From an uncultured Succinivibrio sp. (GTDB lineage: Bacteria > Pseudomonadota > Gammaproteobacteria > Enterobacterales > Succinivibrionaceae), in assembly GCA_900754255.1 (NCBI GenBank), contig CAAECI010000051.1, forward strand, positions 1 through 64,000: a stretch of 64,000 bases of DNA. Direction: 5' to 3'. Of this stretch, positions 26,237-35,094 are shown in pieces. The translations under genes and the position numbers were made by a program. Each line of letters starts with the position of its first letter. Positions within the stretch are counted from its first letter, which is position 1. The notes below the pieces were generated by a model that did not search any database, was not told the origin of the DNA, and saw only the letters and a program-made list of their open reading frames with translations.

Positions 26237-27549
26237 GCCCGATCTCCTAAATACAAAGTGGCGTACTCTTTAATCACGGCACATAATTTATCGCATTCCT
26301 CATCACTTAACGCCGCTGACAGAGAGATACGCAGGCGGGCTGTTCCCTTCGGGACCGTGGGATGCCTGATAGGCATAACGTACAAGCCGCGCTCCTTGAA
26401 ATAACGGCAGGCGTGTACGGCCCTTTCATTGTCGTAAGTCAAAAAAGGTATGATTTGAGTACTCGAAGCGTTAATATTTCCTTCGGAAGATACTGCAGAG
26501 CGCACCCTGTCGGCAAGCATTTGCAGGCGCCTGCGCCTGTCATCACAGCTACGCATTTTCCTAATCATGAACGCAATGTGAGCAAAGGCCGCAGGGGAAA
26601 TTGCCGTTGAAAATATAAGCGGTCTTACCTTGTTGATAAGATAACTGCGCGCAGTCTCAGAGCACAACAGAAAAGCTCCCTCCGATCCGAGTGCTTTACC
26701 ACAGGTACAAAGTATGAAATCGACATTGTCCAGGATCCTGCAGGCCGCACAAGCTCCGCGCCCTTCGTCTCCGAACACTCCGAAGGAGTGAGCCTCGTCC
26801 ACATAAAGAGCTACTTTGGCATGACGCTTTTTCAGCGCCGCCATTTCCTGCAGGGGAGCGCGATCGCCGTCCATGCTGAATACCGCTTCAGTAACCACCA
26901 ATATACGATCATATTCGGACTCATATTGTTTGATCGTACGTTCCAAGGCCTCCATGTCATTATGTGTAAAACGTAAAGCCTTTACGGAGCGGGACGAGCA
27001 TATACCGTCAATGACAGAGGCGTGGGACAGCTTATCAGCTAAAATCAAGGTTCCCTTCATTTGTCCCAAAGCTGCAATCACCCCGCTGTTGGCGGCAAAA
27101 CCGCTGTTGAAAAACAGACACTTTTTGGACGGGAAAAGATCCTCTACCGCCCGCGTCGCTTCCTGATAGGATCCATGCGCTCCGGTTAAAAGAGGAGAAC
27201 CTGACGATGAAAACGATATCGGCCTTTGCGCAAGCAGGGCTGTAAATTCTGCGATTAATTTTGCATCCTGTCCAAGTCCGAGATAATCGTTCGACGCCAG
27301 ATCGCAGTATTCACAGTCTTCAAACTCAATTTTGGTTCCGCACTGCTTTTTCGGTACTATAGTGCGCAGCAAATCCTCGGACTCAAGTCTGTCAAGCTCG
27401 GCTTGCATTAAATCTTCAAACATCATTATTTTCAATAAAAGGCTATGCCCCTGCTCCATCCACAATAATTTGCGCTCATCTCTTTTTTCAAAAGAAGCTT
27501 TTACAAACGGTAAAAACGAACGATCCTTCCTAAAATTCGGGAGATCCAT
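26233..27549 (-). CDS. bioF: 8-amino-7-oxononanoate synthase
   Basis: PLP enzyme condensing pimeloyl-ACP with alanine in biotin synthesis. Seen: YLGLGQD, SGSPLLTGAHGSYQE, FNSGFAANSGVI, LSHASVIDG (PLP His), VDEAHSFGVFG (PLP Asp) and the Schiff-base Lys in TCGKALGSEGAF. The frame runs 438 residues from ATG 27549, but the family normally begins around residue 42 here (MFEDLMQAELDRLESEDLLR), which corresponds to ATG 27426 or 27423. None of these starts has a good ribosome site, so the N-terminal 41 residues are doubtful. I see no BirA-type operator upstream. Confidence 0.93.
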   Translation of the reverse strand: MDLPNFRKDRSFLPFVKASFEKRDERKLLWMEQGHSLLLKIMMFEDLMQAELDRLESEDLLRTIVPKKQCGTKIEFEDCEYCDLASNDYLGLGQDAKLIAEFTALLAQRPISFSSSGSPLLTGAHGSYQEATRAVEDLFPSKKCLFFNSGFAANSGVIAALGQMKGTLILADKLSHASVIDGICSSRSVKALRFTHNDMEALERTIKQYESEYDRILVVTEAVFSMDGDRAPLQEMAALKKRHAKVALYVDEAHSFGVFGDEGRGACAACRILDNVDFILCTCGKALGSEGAFLLCSETARSYLINKVRPLIFSTAISPAAFAHIAFMIRKMRSCDDRRRRLQMLADRVRSAVSSEGNINASSTQIIPFLTYDNERAVHACRYFKERGLYVMPIRHPTVPKGTARLRISLSAALSDEECDKLCAVIKEYATLYLGDRA

Positions 27550-27670
27550 TGCATTTAGATGCTTTTACTTACATCTTTGGGACAGATGTTATGTATCTTG
27601 TCCTATAATTAGTTTCAGTTATTTTACGACCGCGCTAATTTTATACGGCAACGTCACAGATCTTCGAATT

Positions 27671-27679
27671 TGCTATATT
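27671..27679 (+). promoter_or_regulatory. Extended -10 promoter element of pepD
   Basis: TGC-TATATT matches an extended -10 (TGn-TATAAT with one change). Transcription would begin about 10 bases before the pepD ATG at 27696, giving a very short leader. No -35 is needed for extended -10 promoters and none is obvious. Confidence 0.45.
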
Positions 27680-27695
27680 AACAACCATAATCAGC

Positions 27696-29162
27696 ATGAA
27701 AAACAATTACCAGGAAATCAGAGAACTTGAGCCTCAAGCCGTATTCAACCATTTTGCCGACATTCTTGCCATTCCTCATCCGAGTTGCCATGAGGAGAAA
27801 ATCGCCACCTATTTGCTGAGTTTTGCCAAGGAGCACGGCTTTTCTGCCCGTTGCGATGAGGCCGGCAATGTAATAATGACGGTTCCTGCATCACAAGGTC
27901 ACGAGCATTCTCAGCGCGTCATACTTCAAGCCCATATGGATATGGTTCCCGTGGCTGCAACCGGAGTTACCCACGATTTTGAAAAGGATCCCATCGACGC
28001 CTACGTAGACGACGGTTGGATCAAGGCCCGCGGCACCACCTTGGGAGCCGACGACGGCTTGGGTGAAAGCATGATTTTGGCCCTCATCGGAGATCCAGCG
28101 AACCTACACGGCCCTCTGACCGCCGTTTTTACCGTGGAGGAAGAGGTAACCATGAAGGGCTCGCTCAATCTATCCCACGACGATCTACAGGGTGAGTATC
28201 TCATCAATTTGGATTCTGAGGAAGACGGTACCTTATGCGTAAGCTGTGCCGGTTCCTGCGATGTCAACTTCACTTATCCCGTGGATCGCATTGTAACTCA
28301 AGACACCTCCTGCTTCGACATTGCCCTGAGGCACTGTACCGGCGGACACAGCGGCAGCGACATACATAAGGGCCACGCCAATGCGGCCATAGTACTTTGC
28401 CGTATTTTAGCCGCACTCGAGGAACAGTTTGAAATATTTATCGACTTTATTCGTGCAGGTCAGGTTCGCAATGCCGTTCCTCAGGAGGCCTTTGTACGCG
28501 TACGTATTCCCAATGAAAGCTCTGAAGATTTTAAAAAAGCCTTTGAGGAGTTGAGCGATAAAACGTCAAGGCTTTATGCAAATACAGATCCCGACGCCGT
28601 TTTTGCCATAGAACAGATGCATGACGTAAAAGGCGACACCGAAGTTCTGTCACTTGTGGACTCGGAGATCCTGCTGCGCTTTATCAGCACCATACCCAAC
28701 GGAGTTTTCCGCCTGTGGTCCGAGGACATGTCAATTCCCGAAACTTCAAGTAATTTAGGTCTTATACGTACAAAAGACGATACCATCGAAATAGGATGCA
28801 TGCCACGCTCTCTGAAAGAAAGCGGTCTTGATGAAATAATTACGACCTTAAGCTGTGCAGGAGAAATGGCCGGATGTGAGGTAAATTGCGATCATCGCCA
28901 TCCCTGCTGGAGCTCACCCTCAGATAACGCTCTTATTTCCACCCTGCAAAAAGCCTATAAAGAAATTTGCTCAAAGCAATTTAAAGTGATGGCTATTCAT
29001 GCCGGACTTGAATGTGCACAATTTGCGCAAAAGGCCCCGCACCTGCAACTTGTATCGCTGGGATCCACACTTTTAGCCCCCCACTCTCCGGATGAGCGTG
29101 CCCTCATTTGCGGTGTAGGCGAGCTATACGATACCCTGCGTTTGGCCTTAAGCAATATTTAG
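27696..29162 (+). CDS. pepD: Aminoacyl-histidine dipeptidase (peptidase D)
   Basis: Cytoplasmic zinc dipeptidase of the M20C group with broad specificity, including Xaa-His and Cys-Gly. 488 residues. Seen: PSCHEEKIATYLLSFAKE, QAHMDMVP (zinc His and catalytic Asp), GTTLGADDGLGESM (bridging Asp), EEEVTMKGS (catalytic Glu), NLDSEEDG, the dimerisation part with GGHSGSDIHKGHANA, and AIHAGLECAQF plus APHSPDERA at the end. The following MalZ-like gene has its ribosome site overlapping the pepD stop, so they are co-transcribed. Confidence 0.96.
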   Translation: MKNNYQEIRELEPQAVFNHFADILAIPHPSCHEEKIATYLLSFAKEHGFSARCDEAGNVIMTVPASQGHEHSQRVILQAHMDMVPVAATGVTHDFEKDPIDAYVDDGWIKARGTTLGADDGLGESMILALIGDPANLHGPLTAVFTVEEEVTMKGSLNLSHDDLQGEYLINLDSEEDGTLCVSCAGSCDVNFTYPVDRIVTQDTSCFDIALRHCTGGHSGSDIHKGHANAAIVLCRILAALEEQFEIFIDFIRAGQVRNAVPQEAFVRVRIPNESSEDFKKAFEELSDKTSRLYANTDPDAVFAIEQMHDVKGDTEVLSLVDSEILLRFISTIPNGVFRLWSEDMSIPETSSNLGLIRTKDDTIEIGCMPRSLKESGLDEIITTLSCAGEMAGCEVNCDHRHPCWSSPSDNALISTLQKAYKEICSKQFKVMAIHAGLECAQFAQKAPHLQLVSLGSTLLAPHSPDERALICGVGELYDTLRLALSNI

Positions 29163-29170
29163 GAGTCGGC

Positions 29171-31258
29171 ATGAGACAAAATACCTGTTCACCGAGAGCC
29201 TCGTTGCCTTTTCAGTGTTTTCATACCTGTACGGCTCCGGGACGCGATCACAGTAATGCCGTGCTTTTTGTACGCGGCGCCAATCACCGTCGTCTGCGCA
29301 TCGAATTGGTCACCTTTCCTCAGCATGAGCCGGTAGCTATTTCCATGAAATACACCGGTACAAGCTCAGGTATCCATCGCTATGAATCGCAAATAAACAT
29401 CGACAGCGGTACCAATTTTCAACGCTATTGCTTTAAAGTGGCACTGCTCTCGGGATCAGATGACAATGAAGAACTTATGGTACAGGATGTAGTCTGGTAC
29501 AGCTCCCTCGGCATGTCCCGTGAGAGGCCGCTGTTACAGCATTGCTTTGCCTATGAGCTGTTCAATACGCATCCGCAATGGGCACCGGATCTTATCTGCT
29601 ATGAGATCCTACCCGATCGCTTTGCCTCCTCAAAAGGTCATTTTACCGTCGACGGAACAGAAATTTCCGCCATGCAACCTGTAAGGCGTCGTGATTTTGA
29701 GTACACCGATTTAAACGAAGTGCATTGCGGAGGAGATCTTGACGGAATAGTTGATATGCTGCCTTATCTAAGAGAGATAGGATGCGACGGGATCTCCTTA
29801 AATTCGATATTTACCGCTCATGACTTTTTGAAAAAAGATACGCAGGACTACGATACCGTTGATCCACATTTCGGCGGTAACGGTGCTCTCAAGCGCTTGC
29901 GTGCCCTCACCTTAGGCTACGACATAAAGCTTCTCATGCACGGCTCCTTTGCCCACACCGGTGACAAGCATCCTTGGTTTGATCGTCAGGAACGCACCGG
30001 TAAAGGAGCATTACACCATGCCGACTCTCCTTACCGAGAGTTCTATACCTTTAAAGCAGACGGCGATGCCTGCTATTGTAAAAATTTTGCACGTTTTCCC
30101 AAGCTTGATTATTCGAGCCGAGAGGTAAGGCATGCCATGGCAGAGGGCGTAAACAGCTTTACACGTAAATGGTTGCGCTCACCTTACGGTCTTGACGGTT
30201 GGATCATAGATAATGTCGCCTCCATAGGGGACAGCGGCAATGCAAAAAATAATTTAAAACGAGTGGCACAGATCTGTGCCGCAGCCAGAGAAACACACAT
30301 AGACTGCCTCATGATCGGTAACTATACTTCGGATGCACGTTATGCTCTGGGTTCAAGCGGAAATGTCGACGGATCCGTCAATTACACCGGATTTATAAAT
30401 CCGATCCGTGCATTTTTTGCAGGCGTAAATACAAAGGGCGAAAGTGTTCCCTATACCGGTGAGGACGTACGTCGCACCTGTGAGGAATATGCCGTAGGAG
30501 TTTCACAGCAGGCCAAGCTTTGTCTTATAAATCAACTCGACAATGCCGAAATGCCACGTTTTTATACTGCAATAGGTAAAGATAAGCCTTTGTACCTTGC
30601 CGCCTTCGCCACTTTATTTACTTGGCGCGGGATCCCTTGCATTTATCAGGGTGACGAGCTTGGAGATGTGCTGGCAACAGGTCAGATAGGTCCGACATCC
30701 ATGTTGCCTTTCAAACTGATGAGCGAGCACCATGCAAGTCCATACAGTGCCGAAGTACAAAGCACTATTTCCGAGCTGGCATCTCTCAGACGATCTAATC
30801 CGGCTCTGACCCACGGTACACAAATTTTCATCACCGCGGGCGGTGCCCATTTCGGCTATATAAGATTGTTTGGAGATCGTTTTTCAATAGTTTTTGTCAA
30901 TGTCTCGCATCAACAGGTGAAGGTTCCCCAGGGATCCATTCTTTTCCCGCTATTGGCGGCCCTTTATATGCCCGAGGATTGCAAAACCGACAACAGTGAG
31001 GACGGAGGAGAAACTCTGCTTATTCCACTCTCCGGGCGCAACGTAAGGCGAACTGATCATGGGGAAGGGCTTGATGCTTTGTACGACATGCTCGGACGAG
31101 AAAAACTCGAGGTTTACAGCTACGGTGCTACCAAAACCTCTGATGAATATTCGCAAAAATTCATTAAAGAGCTGTGTCAGGGTCGTGCTATCACTATACC
31201 GTCAAGGACAACGGTAATAGTAAGCAACGTGGCCCGCCTTGCTCATACTGCCAAATAA
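29171..31258 (+). CDS. MalZ-like GH13 protein with degenerate active site
   Basis: Homologue of maltodextrin glucosidase MalZ across 695 residues: N-terminal beta-sandwich, then ICYEILPDRFASS, CGGDLDGIVDMLPYLREIG, DPHFGGNGALKRL, FTWRGIPCIYQGDELG. Yet the four GH13 active-site regions are altered. Region I DGVFNH reads HGSFAH (H257, A261). Region II GWRLD reads GWIID: nucleophile D347 kept, Arg is I345. Region III GEH reads GNY: acid/base Glu is N384. Region IV SHD reads NAE (A459, E460). Loss of acid/base, Arg and His argues for a non-catalytic role such as carbohydrate binding or regulation. ATG 29171 is chosen because AGGAG lies 5 bases ahead. Confidence 0.85.
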   Translation: MRQNTCSPRASLPFQCFHTCTAPGRDHSNAVLFVRGANHRRLRIELVTFPQHEPVAISMKYTGTSSGIHRYESQINIDSGTNFQRYCFKVALLSGSDDNEELMVQDVVWYSSLGMSRERPLLQHCFAYELFNTHPQWAPDLICYEILPDRFASSKGHFTVDGTEISAMQPVRRRDFEYTDLNEVHCGGDLDGIVDMLPYLREIGCDGISLNSIFTAHDFLKKDTQDYDTVDPHFGGNGALKRLRALTLGYDIKLLMHGSFAHTGDKHPWFDRQERTGKGALHHADSPYREFYTFKADGDACYCKNFARFPKLDYSSREVRHAMAEGVNSFTRKWLRSPYGLDGWIIDNVASIGDSGNAKNNLKRVAQICAAARETHIDCLMIGNYTSDARYALGSSGNVDGSVNYTGFINPIRAFFAGVNTKGESVPYTGEDVRRTCEEYAVGVSQQAKLCLINQLDNAEMPRFYTAIGKDKPLYLAAFATLFTWRGIPCIYQGDELGDVLATGQIGPTSMLPFKLMSEHHASPYSAEVQSTISELASLRRSNPALTHGTQIFITAGGAHFGYIRLFGDRFSIVFVNVSHQQVKVPQGSILFPLLAALYMPEDCKTDNSEDGGETLLIPLSGRNVRRTDHGEGLDALYDMLGREKLEVYSYGATKTSDEYSQKFIKELCQGRAITIPSRTTVIVSNVARLAHTAK

Positions 31259-31263
31259 ACCAA

Positions 31264-31285
31264 AACCTCGGCGTCAGCCGAGGTT
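31264..31285 (+). terminator. Hairpin at the 3' end of the malZ-like gene
   Basis: Perfect 9-bp stem aacctcggc / gccgaggtt with the loop gtca; followed on the plus strand by aattta. A weak intrinsic terminator at best, but it is the only structure after the gene. Confidence 0.6.
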
Positions 31286-31303
31286 AATTTATACCATCCA
31301 AAT

Positions 31304-31325
31304 AAAAAAGCCGTCCTAAGACGGC
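31304..31325 (-). terminator. Terminator of the thrS-infC-rpmI-rplT operon
   Basis: Read on the minus strand: perfect 6-bp stem gccgtc / gacggc with a 4-base loop, followed by TTTTTT and then ATTT. It lies 23 bases beyond the rplT stop. Confidence 0.9.
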
Positions 31326-31347
31326 CATATTTATTCGATCCGGACAA

Positions 31348-31707
31348 TTAAGCCTGAAGAGCAGCCTTAGCCTGTTCAACGATAGCTTGGAAAGCAGCTT
31401 TATCGTTGATAGCCAAATCAGAAAGAACCTTACGGTCGATCTCGATATTGGCCTTATGCAGTCCGTTGATGAGCTGGCTGTAGCTCATATCATACTGGTG
31501 AGCACCAGCATTGATACGAACGATCCACAACTCGCGGAACTGACGTTTCTTCTGACGACGATCACGATATGCATACTGACCGGCCTTGGTTACAGCCTGA
31601 ACAGCAACGCGATAAGTACGTGAACGAGCGCCGTAGTAGCCCTTGGCAGCCTTGAGAACCTTCTTGTGACGAGCATGAGCGATCACACCGCGTTTAACTC
31701 TAGCCAT
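31348..31707 (-). CDS. rplT: 50S ribosomal protein L20
   Basis: Early-assembly 23S rRNA-binding protein, also the translational repressor of rpmI-rplT in E. coli. 119 residues, family length: [56 protein letters not shown]. Seventeen bases separate it from the rpmI stop. Confidence 0.98.
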   Translation of the reverse strand: MARVKRGVIAHARHKKVLKAAKGYYGARSRTYRVAVQAVTKAGQYAYRDRRQKKRQFRELWIVRINAGAHQYDMSYSQLINGLHKANIEIDRKVLSDLAINDKAAFQAIVEQAKAALQA

Positions 31708-31724
31708 TTGTCAAATCCTCCGAA

Positions 31725-31937
31725 TTAAGCGTAAGGCAACTGACGCATAATAGCGCGCAAATTGCAGTTCTTCACATAGACCATCTTGCCCAAAGCACGC
31801 TTGCGCTTGCTGGTCTTCTTAGTGAGGATGTGACGCAGGTTCTGGTGACGGCACTTGTAGTGACCGCTACCGGTTTTCTTGAAGCGCTTGGCAACGCCTC
31901 TGTCGGTCTTCATTTTGACCTTGACTTTCTTAGCCAT
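31725..31937 (-). CDS. rpmI: 50S ribosomal protein L35
   Basis: Small basic ribosomal protein. ATG 31937 ([14 protein letters not shown], 70 aa) has GGAG 7 bases ahead; a start five codons earlier is not needed. Seen: [25 protein letters not shown], at the usual place between infC and rplT. It is slightly longer than the 65 residues of E. coli L35. Confidence 0.96.
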   Translation of the reverse strand: MAKKVKVKMKTDRGVAKRFKKTGSGHYKCRHQNLRHILTKKTSKRKRALGKMVYVKNCNLRAIMRQLPYA

Positions 31938-31999
31938 TTTTTTACTCCGCATTATGCGATTATCAAAACAGGAGCCGTAAATTCGGACTTGTAACCCTG

Positions 32000-32545
32000 T
32001 TACTGTTTTTTCTTGGGGGCAAGAACCATCGAGGCCTGTCTGCCTTCCATCTTGGAAGAAGATTCGACCTGAGCTATGCCCGCAACGTTGCAGAGATCAT
32101 TCTCCACACGTTTAAGAACATCAAAGCCTATGGACTGATGCGCCATCTCGCGTCCGCGGAAACGCAGAGTCACCTTAGCCTTGTTGCCCTCTTCGAGGAA
32201 GCGGGTCAGGTTGCGTAGTTTAACCTGATAATCCCCTTCGTCTGTACCGGGACGGAATTTAATTTCCTTCACCTGTACAACCTTTTGCTTTTTCTTCTTT
32301 TGATCCTTCTGCTTTTCGTAGAGGAACTTGCCGTATTCGATAAGCTTACACACGGGAGGGACGGCATTGGGACTGATCTCCACAAGATCAATACCAGCCT
32401 CTTTAGCCATACGCAGTGCGTCTGCAGTAGGCATCACGCCCAGAACCTGATTATCCTGATCCAGAAGACGAACGTCACGGCTTCTGATGTCATTGTTTAT
32501 CCGGTTTTTCTGAAAAGTCCTACCGGTCTTCTTATTGTTATTAAT
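32000..32545 (-). CDS. infC: Translation initiation factor IF-3, AUU start codon
   Basis: Binds the 30S subunit and checks the start codon-initiator tRNA pairing. Conventional start codons give only 145 residues from ATG 32437, missing the N-terminal domain. In frame upstream the sequence reads [23 protein letters not shown]..., matching IF-3 N-termini, and the AUU at 32543-32545 lies 8 bases after TTAGGAG. This gives 181 residues (E. coli 180). The AUU start is the known autoregulatory device of infC: excess IF-3 rejects it. C-terminal marks are [29 protein letters not shown] and VLAPKKKQ. Confidence 0.96.
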   Translation of the reverse strand: MNNNKKTGRTFQKNRINNDIRSRDVRLLDQDNQVLGVMPTADALRMAKEAGIDLVEISPNAVPPVCKLIEYGKFLYEKQKDQKKKKQKVVQVKEIKFRPGTDEGDYQVKLRNLTRFLEEGNKAKVTLRFRGREMAHQSIGFDVLKRVENDLCNVAGIAQVESSSKMEGRQASMVLAPKKKQ

Positions 32546-32563
32546 AGCAGTTACTCCTAAACC

Positions 32564-32595
32564 GCAGGGCTTTCGTCCGATGACGAAAGCCCCGC
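32564..32595. promoter_or_regulatory. Strong hairpin in the thrS-infC gap
   Basis: 14-bp stem (one G-T wobble) with a 4-base loop, 32564-32577 and 32582-32595. On the minus strand it ends a few bases before the infC ribosome site TTAGGAG; the T-run (ATTTTT) is on the plus side. It may shape infC translation or block antisense transcription into the operon. Confidence 0.65.
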
Positions 32596-32625
32596 ATTTT
32601 TACTGATCAAAAGTCAGAAAAAAGA

Positions 32626-34596
32626 CTATTTCGTGTCTTGAGCCTTACGCTTCTTCTCTATTTCGAGATCAGCATCCGGCATCGACTTGCGCGCTATGAT
32701 ATCCTCATTTATGAGTTTTATCAAGTCCTCGATCTTCATTTGCCCCAAATCGGCACCCTTTCTGGTACGAACCGCAACCACCCCCTGCTCTGCTTCCTTG
32801 GCACCGCATACTGCCATATAAGGAACGTGCATGAGAGTAGCCTCACGGATCTTAAACCCAATCTTGTCAGAGCGTAGATCGGATCTTACCCTGAGCATGG
32901 CTGCATCAAGTTTATCTGCCACGGTCTTAGCATAATCAGCCTGAGCGTCGGTAATGTTCATTACCACGGCCTGTACCGGAGCAAGCCAGGTGGGGAAGGA
33001 ACCCGCATATTCCTCGGTCAAAATACCGATAAAGCGTTCCAAGGACCCCAGCATGGCACGGTGAATCATTACCGGCACATGCTCCTGGTTATCTTCTCCT
33101 ATGAAATGCGCACCCAAACGTCCAGGTAGAGAGAAATCAAGTTGAACGGTACCGCACTGCCAAGCACGATCTAGAGAATCATGCAGAGTGAACTCAATCT
33201 TAGGACCGTAGAAAGCACCTTCACCCGGTTGCAGCTCATACGCCAGATTGTTAAGCTCGAGGGCCTTCTTTAAATCCTCCTCAGCCTTATCCCAAATAGC
33301 ATCTGAGCCTATGCGTTTTTCAGGACGGGTGGATAGCTTGATGTCGACATTGTGGAAATTGAATACGTCGTAAACTTCGTACAACATCTTGATACAATCA
33401 GAAACCACTTCCATGATCTGATTTTCCGTACAGAATACGTGTGCATCATCCTGCTCAAAACCCCGTACACGCAATAATCCGTGCAGAGATCCAGAAGGCT
33501 CGTTGCGGTGATCCTTACCAAACTCGGCCATACGTATGGGCAGATCGCGATATGAGCGTGTACGAGAATTGAAGATCTGAATGGCCCCAGGGCAATTCAT
33601 GGGTTTGATGGCATACTGGCGATTCTCGGACTCGGTGGTAAACATATTCTCGGCATACTTATCCCAGTGTCCGGAGCGTTCCCACAGTACGCGATCCATG
33701 ATCTGAGGAGTATTAACCTCAATGTAGTGATACTTATGCAACATAGTACGCATGAAATTCTCAACTACACGATAAATGGTCCAACCGTCGTTGTGCCAGA
33801 ATACAAGTCCCGGAGCCTCCTGCTGGAAGTGGAAAAGATCAAGTTGCTTGCCTAAGACGCGATGATCACGCTTGGCAGCTTCCTCACGGCGACGCAAATA
33901 CTCTTTAAGATCATCCTTTGAGGCAAAAGCACAGCCGTAAATACGCTGCAACATCTTATTTTTGGAATTTCCGCGCCAATAAGCTCCAGCAAAATGCGTA
34001 AGTTTGAAGTTCTGGCAAAAACCCATATGCGGTACGTGGGGGCCGCGGCACATATCAATGTACTCGTTGTGGTGATAAATGCCTATGTCTTTGGAATCGC
34101 GAGGAACGTTTTCATCCAAAATAGCCAGCTTATAAGGCTCATTGCGTTCCTCAAAGATCTTGTGAGCCTCATCCCAAGTACAGTGATCCTTGATCACCTG
34201 ATAGTCGGTCTTAGCCAGATCATGCATCTTTTTATCCAGAGCATCGAGATCCTCTGCCGTAAACTTATGATCGGTGTCGACGTCATAATAAAAACCGTTG
34301 TCAATCACAGGACCTATGGCCATCTTGGTATCGGGCCAAAGCTGTTTTAAGGCATGTCCGAGCAAATGCGCACAGGAATGTCGAATGATGTCGATACCTT
34401 CCTTGTCTTTAGGAGTGATGATGGTAACCTGTGCGTCGTGGTCAACCAATTCACAGGCATCATGCTCAACGCCGTCGATCTTACCGGCAACACAGTTACG
34501 TGCCAATCCGGGACCAATGCTTTTGGCTATATCAAGGATGGAAATGGGGCGATCAAATTCTTTAATGTCGCCGTTGGGAAGAGTAATTTTAGGCAT
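32626..34596 (-). CDS. thrS: Threonine--tRNA ligase
   Basis: Charges tRNA-Thr and edits Ser-tRNA-Thr. ATG 34596 ([14 protein letters not shown], 656 aa; E. coli 642) is the family start; the frame opens 21 codons earlier without support. Domains: TGS (1-65), editing domain with [16 protein letters not shown] and [11 protein letters not shown], class II core with the zinc Cys in [10 protein letters not shown] and motif 2 [15 protein letters not shown], and the anticodon-binding domain near the C-terminus. The minus-strand leader contains a TATAAT at 34722-34727, about 125 bases upstream. Confidence 0.97.
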   Translation of the reverse strand: MPKITLPNGDIKEFDRPISILDIAKSIGPGLARNCVAGKIDGVEHDACELVDHDAQVTIITPKDKEGIDIIRHSCAHLLGHALKQLWPDTKMAIGPVIDNGFYYDVDTDHKFTAEDLDALDKKMHDLAKTDYQVIKDHCTWDEAHKIFEERNEPYKLAILDENVPRDSKDIGIYHHNEYIDMCRGPHVPHMGFCQNFKLTHFAGAYWRGNSKNKMLQRIYGCAFASKDDLKEYLRRREEAAKRDHRVLGKQLDLFHFQQEAPGLVFWHNDGWTIYRVVENFMRTMLHKYHYIEVNTPQIMDRVLWERSGHWDKYAENMFTTESENRQYAIKPMNCPGAIQIFNSRTRSYRDLPIRMAEFGKDHRNEPSGSLHGLLRVRGFEQDDAHVFCTENQIMEVVSDCIKMLYEVYDVFNFHNVDIKLSTRPEKRIGSDAIWDKAEEDLKKALELNNLAYELQPGEGAFYGPKIEFTLHDSLDRAWQCGTVQLDFSLPGRLGAHFIGEDNQEHVPVMIHRAMLGSLERFIGILTEEYAGSFPTWLAPVQAVVMNITDAQADYAKTVADKLDAAMLRVRSDLRSDKIGFKIREATLMHVPYMAVCGAKEAEQGVVAVRTRKGADLGQMKIEDLIKLINEDIIARKSMPDADLEIEKKRKAQDTK

Positions 34597-34792
34597 AAAT
34601 AAAACCCTGATGCATACTGCGCATCTTTGGGCCTCGGTTAAAAAAGATAAGAATTTCACCCTCCGCAGCTAAACCTTCGCATACAACCCGGGTCCTTGTG
34701 CAGCGGTATGAAACGCATATGATTATACACTTTTGTCAACATAACGGAGATCGTTGTTAAATTTATGGGGACGGGACGGTCATAAAAAACAG

Positions 34793-34820
34793 TTGAAAAG
34801 AGACAATTTGCTGGTATAAT
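34793..34820 (+). promoter_or_regulatory. Promoter of tRNA-Val
   Basis: TTGAAA (34793-34798), a 16-base spacer and TATAAT (34815-34820) preceded by TGG, so it also has an extended -10. The tRNA begins 18 bases after the -10. Confidence 0.85.
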
Positions 34821-34837
34821 GCTTTGCGTTGTTTGAT

Positions 34838-34915
34838 GCGCCTTTAGCTCAGCTTGGTTAGAGCATCACCTTGACATGGTGGGGGTCGGTGGTTCGAGTC
34901 CACTAAGGCGCACCA
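34838..34915 (+). tRNA. tRNA-Val (anticodon GAC)
   Basis: Complete tRNA: acceptor arms gcgcctt / aaggcgc, D-arm tagctcagcttggttaga, anticodon loop TTGACAT (GAC, valine), variable loop, T-arm ggttcgagtcc, discriminator A and encoded CCA. Nearly identical in its core to E. coli tRNA-Val(GAC). No hairpin terminator is visible downstream, only T-rich sequence. Confidence 0.97.
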
Positions 34916-35094
34916 TTATATCTTCTCTTTTTCTGTTCAAGTCTTTTTTTCTCATTTATCTTTTTTAATACCTTGTTTTGCTAAGATACTATCAAGCCGC
35001 TTAATCGACTTTTGAGCGATTAAAGGATAATGACGACAATATTTACCTTTTTGAACATTAACTGATCATCCTGTTTTGGACATCGGTGCTATTT

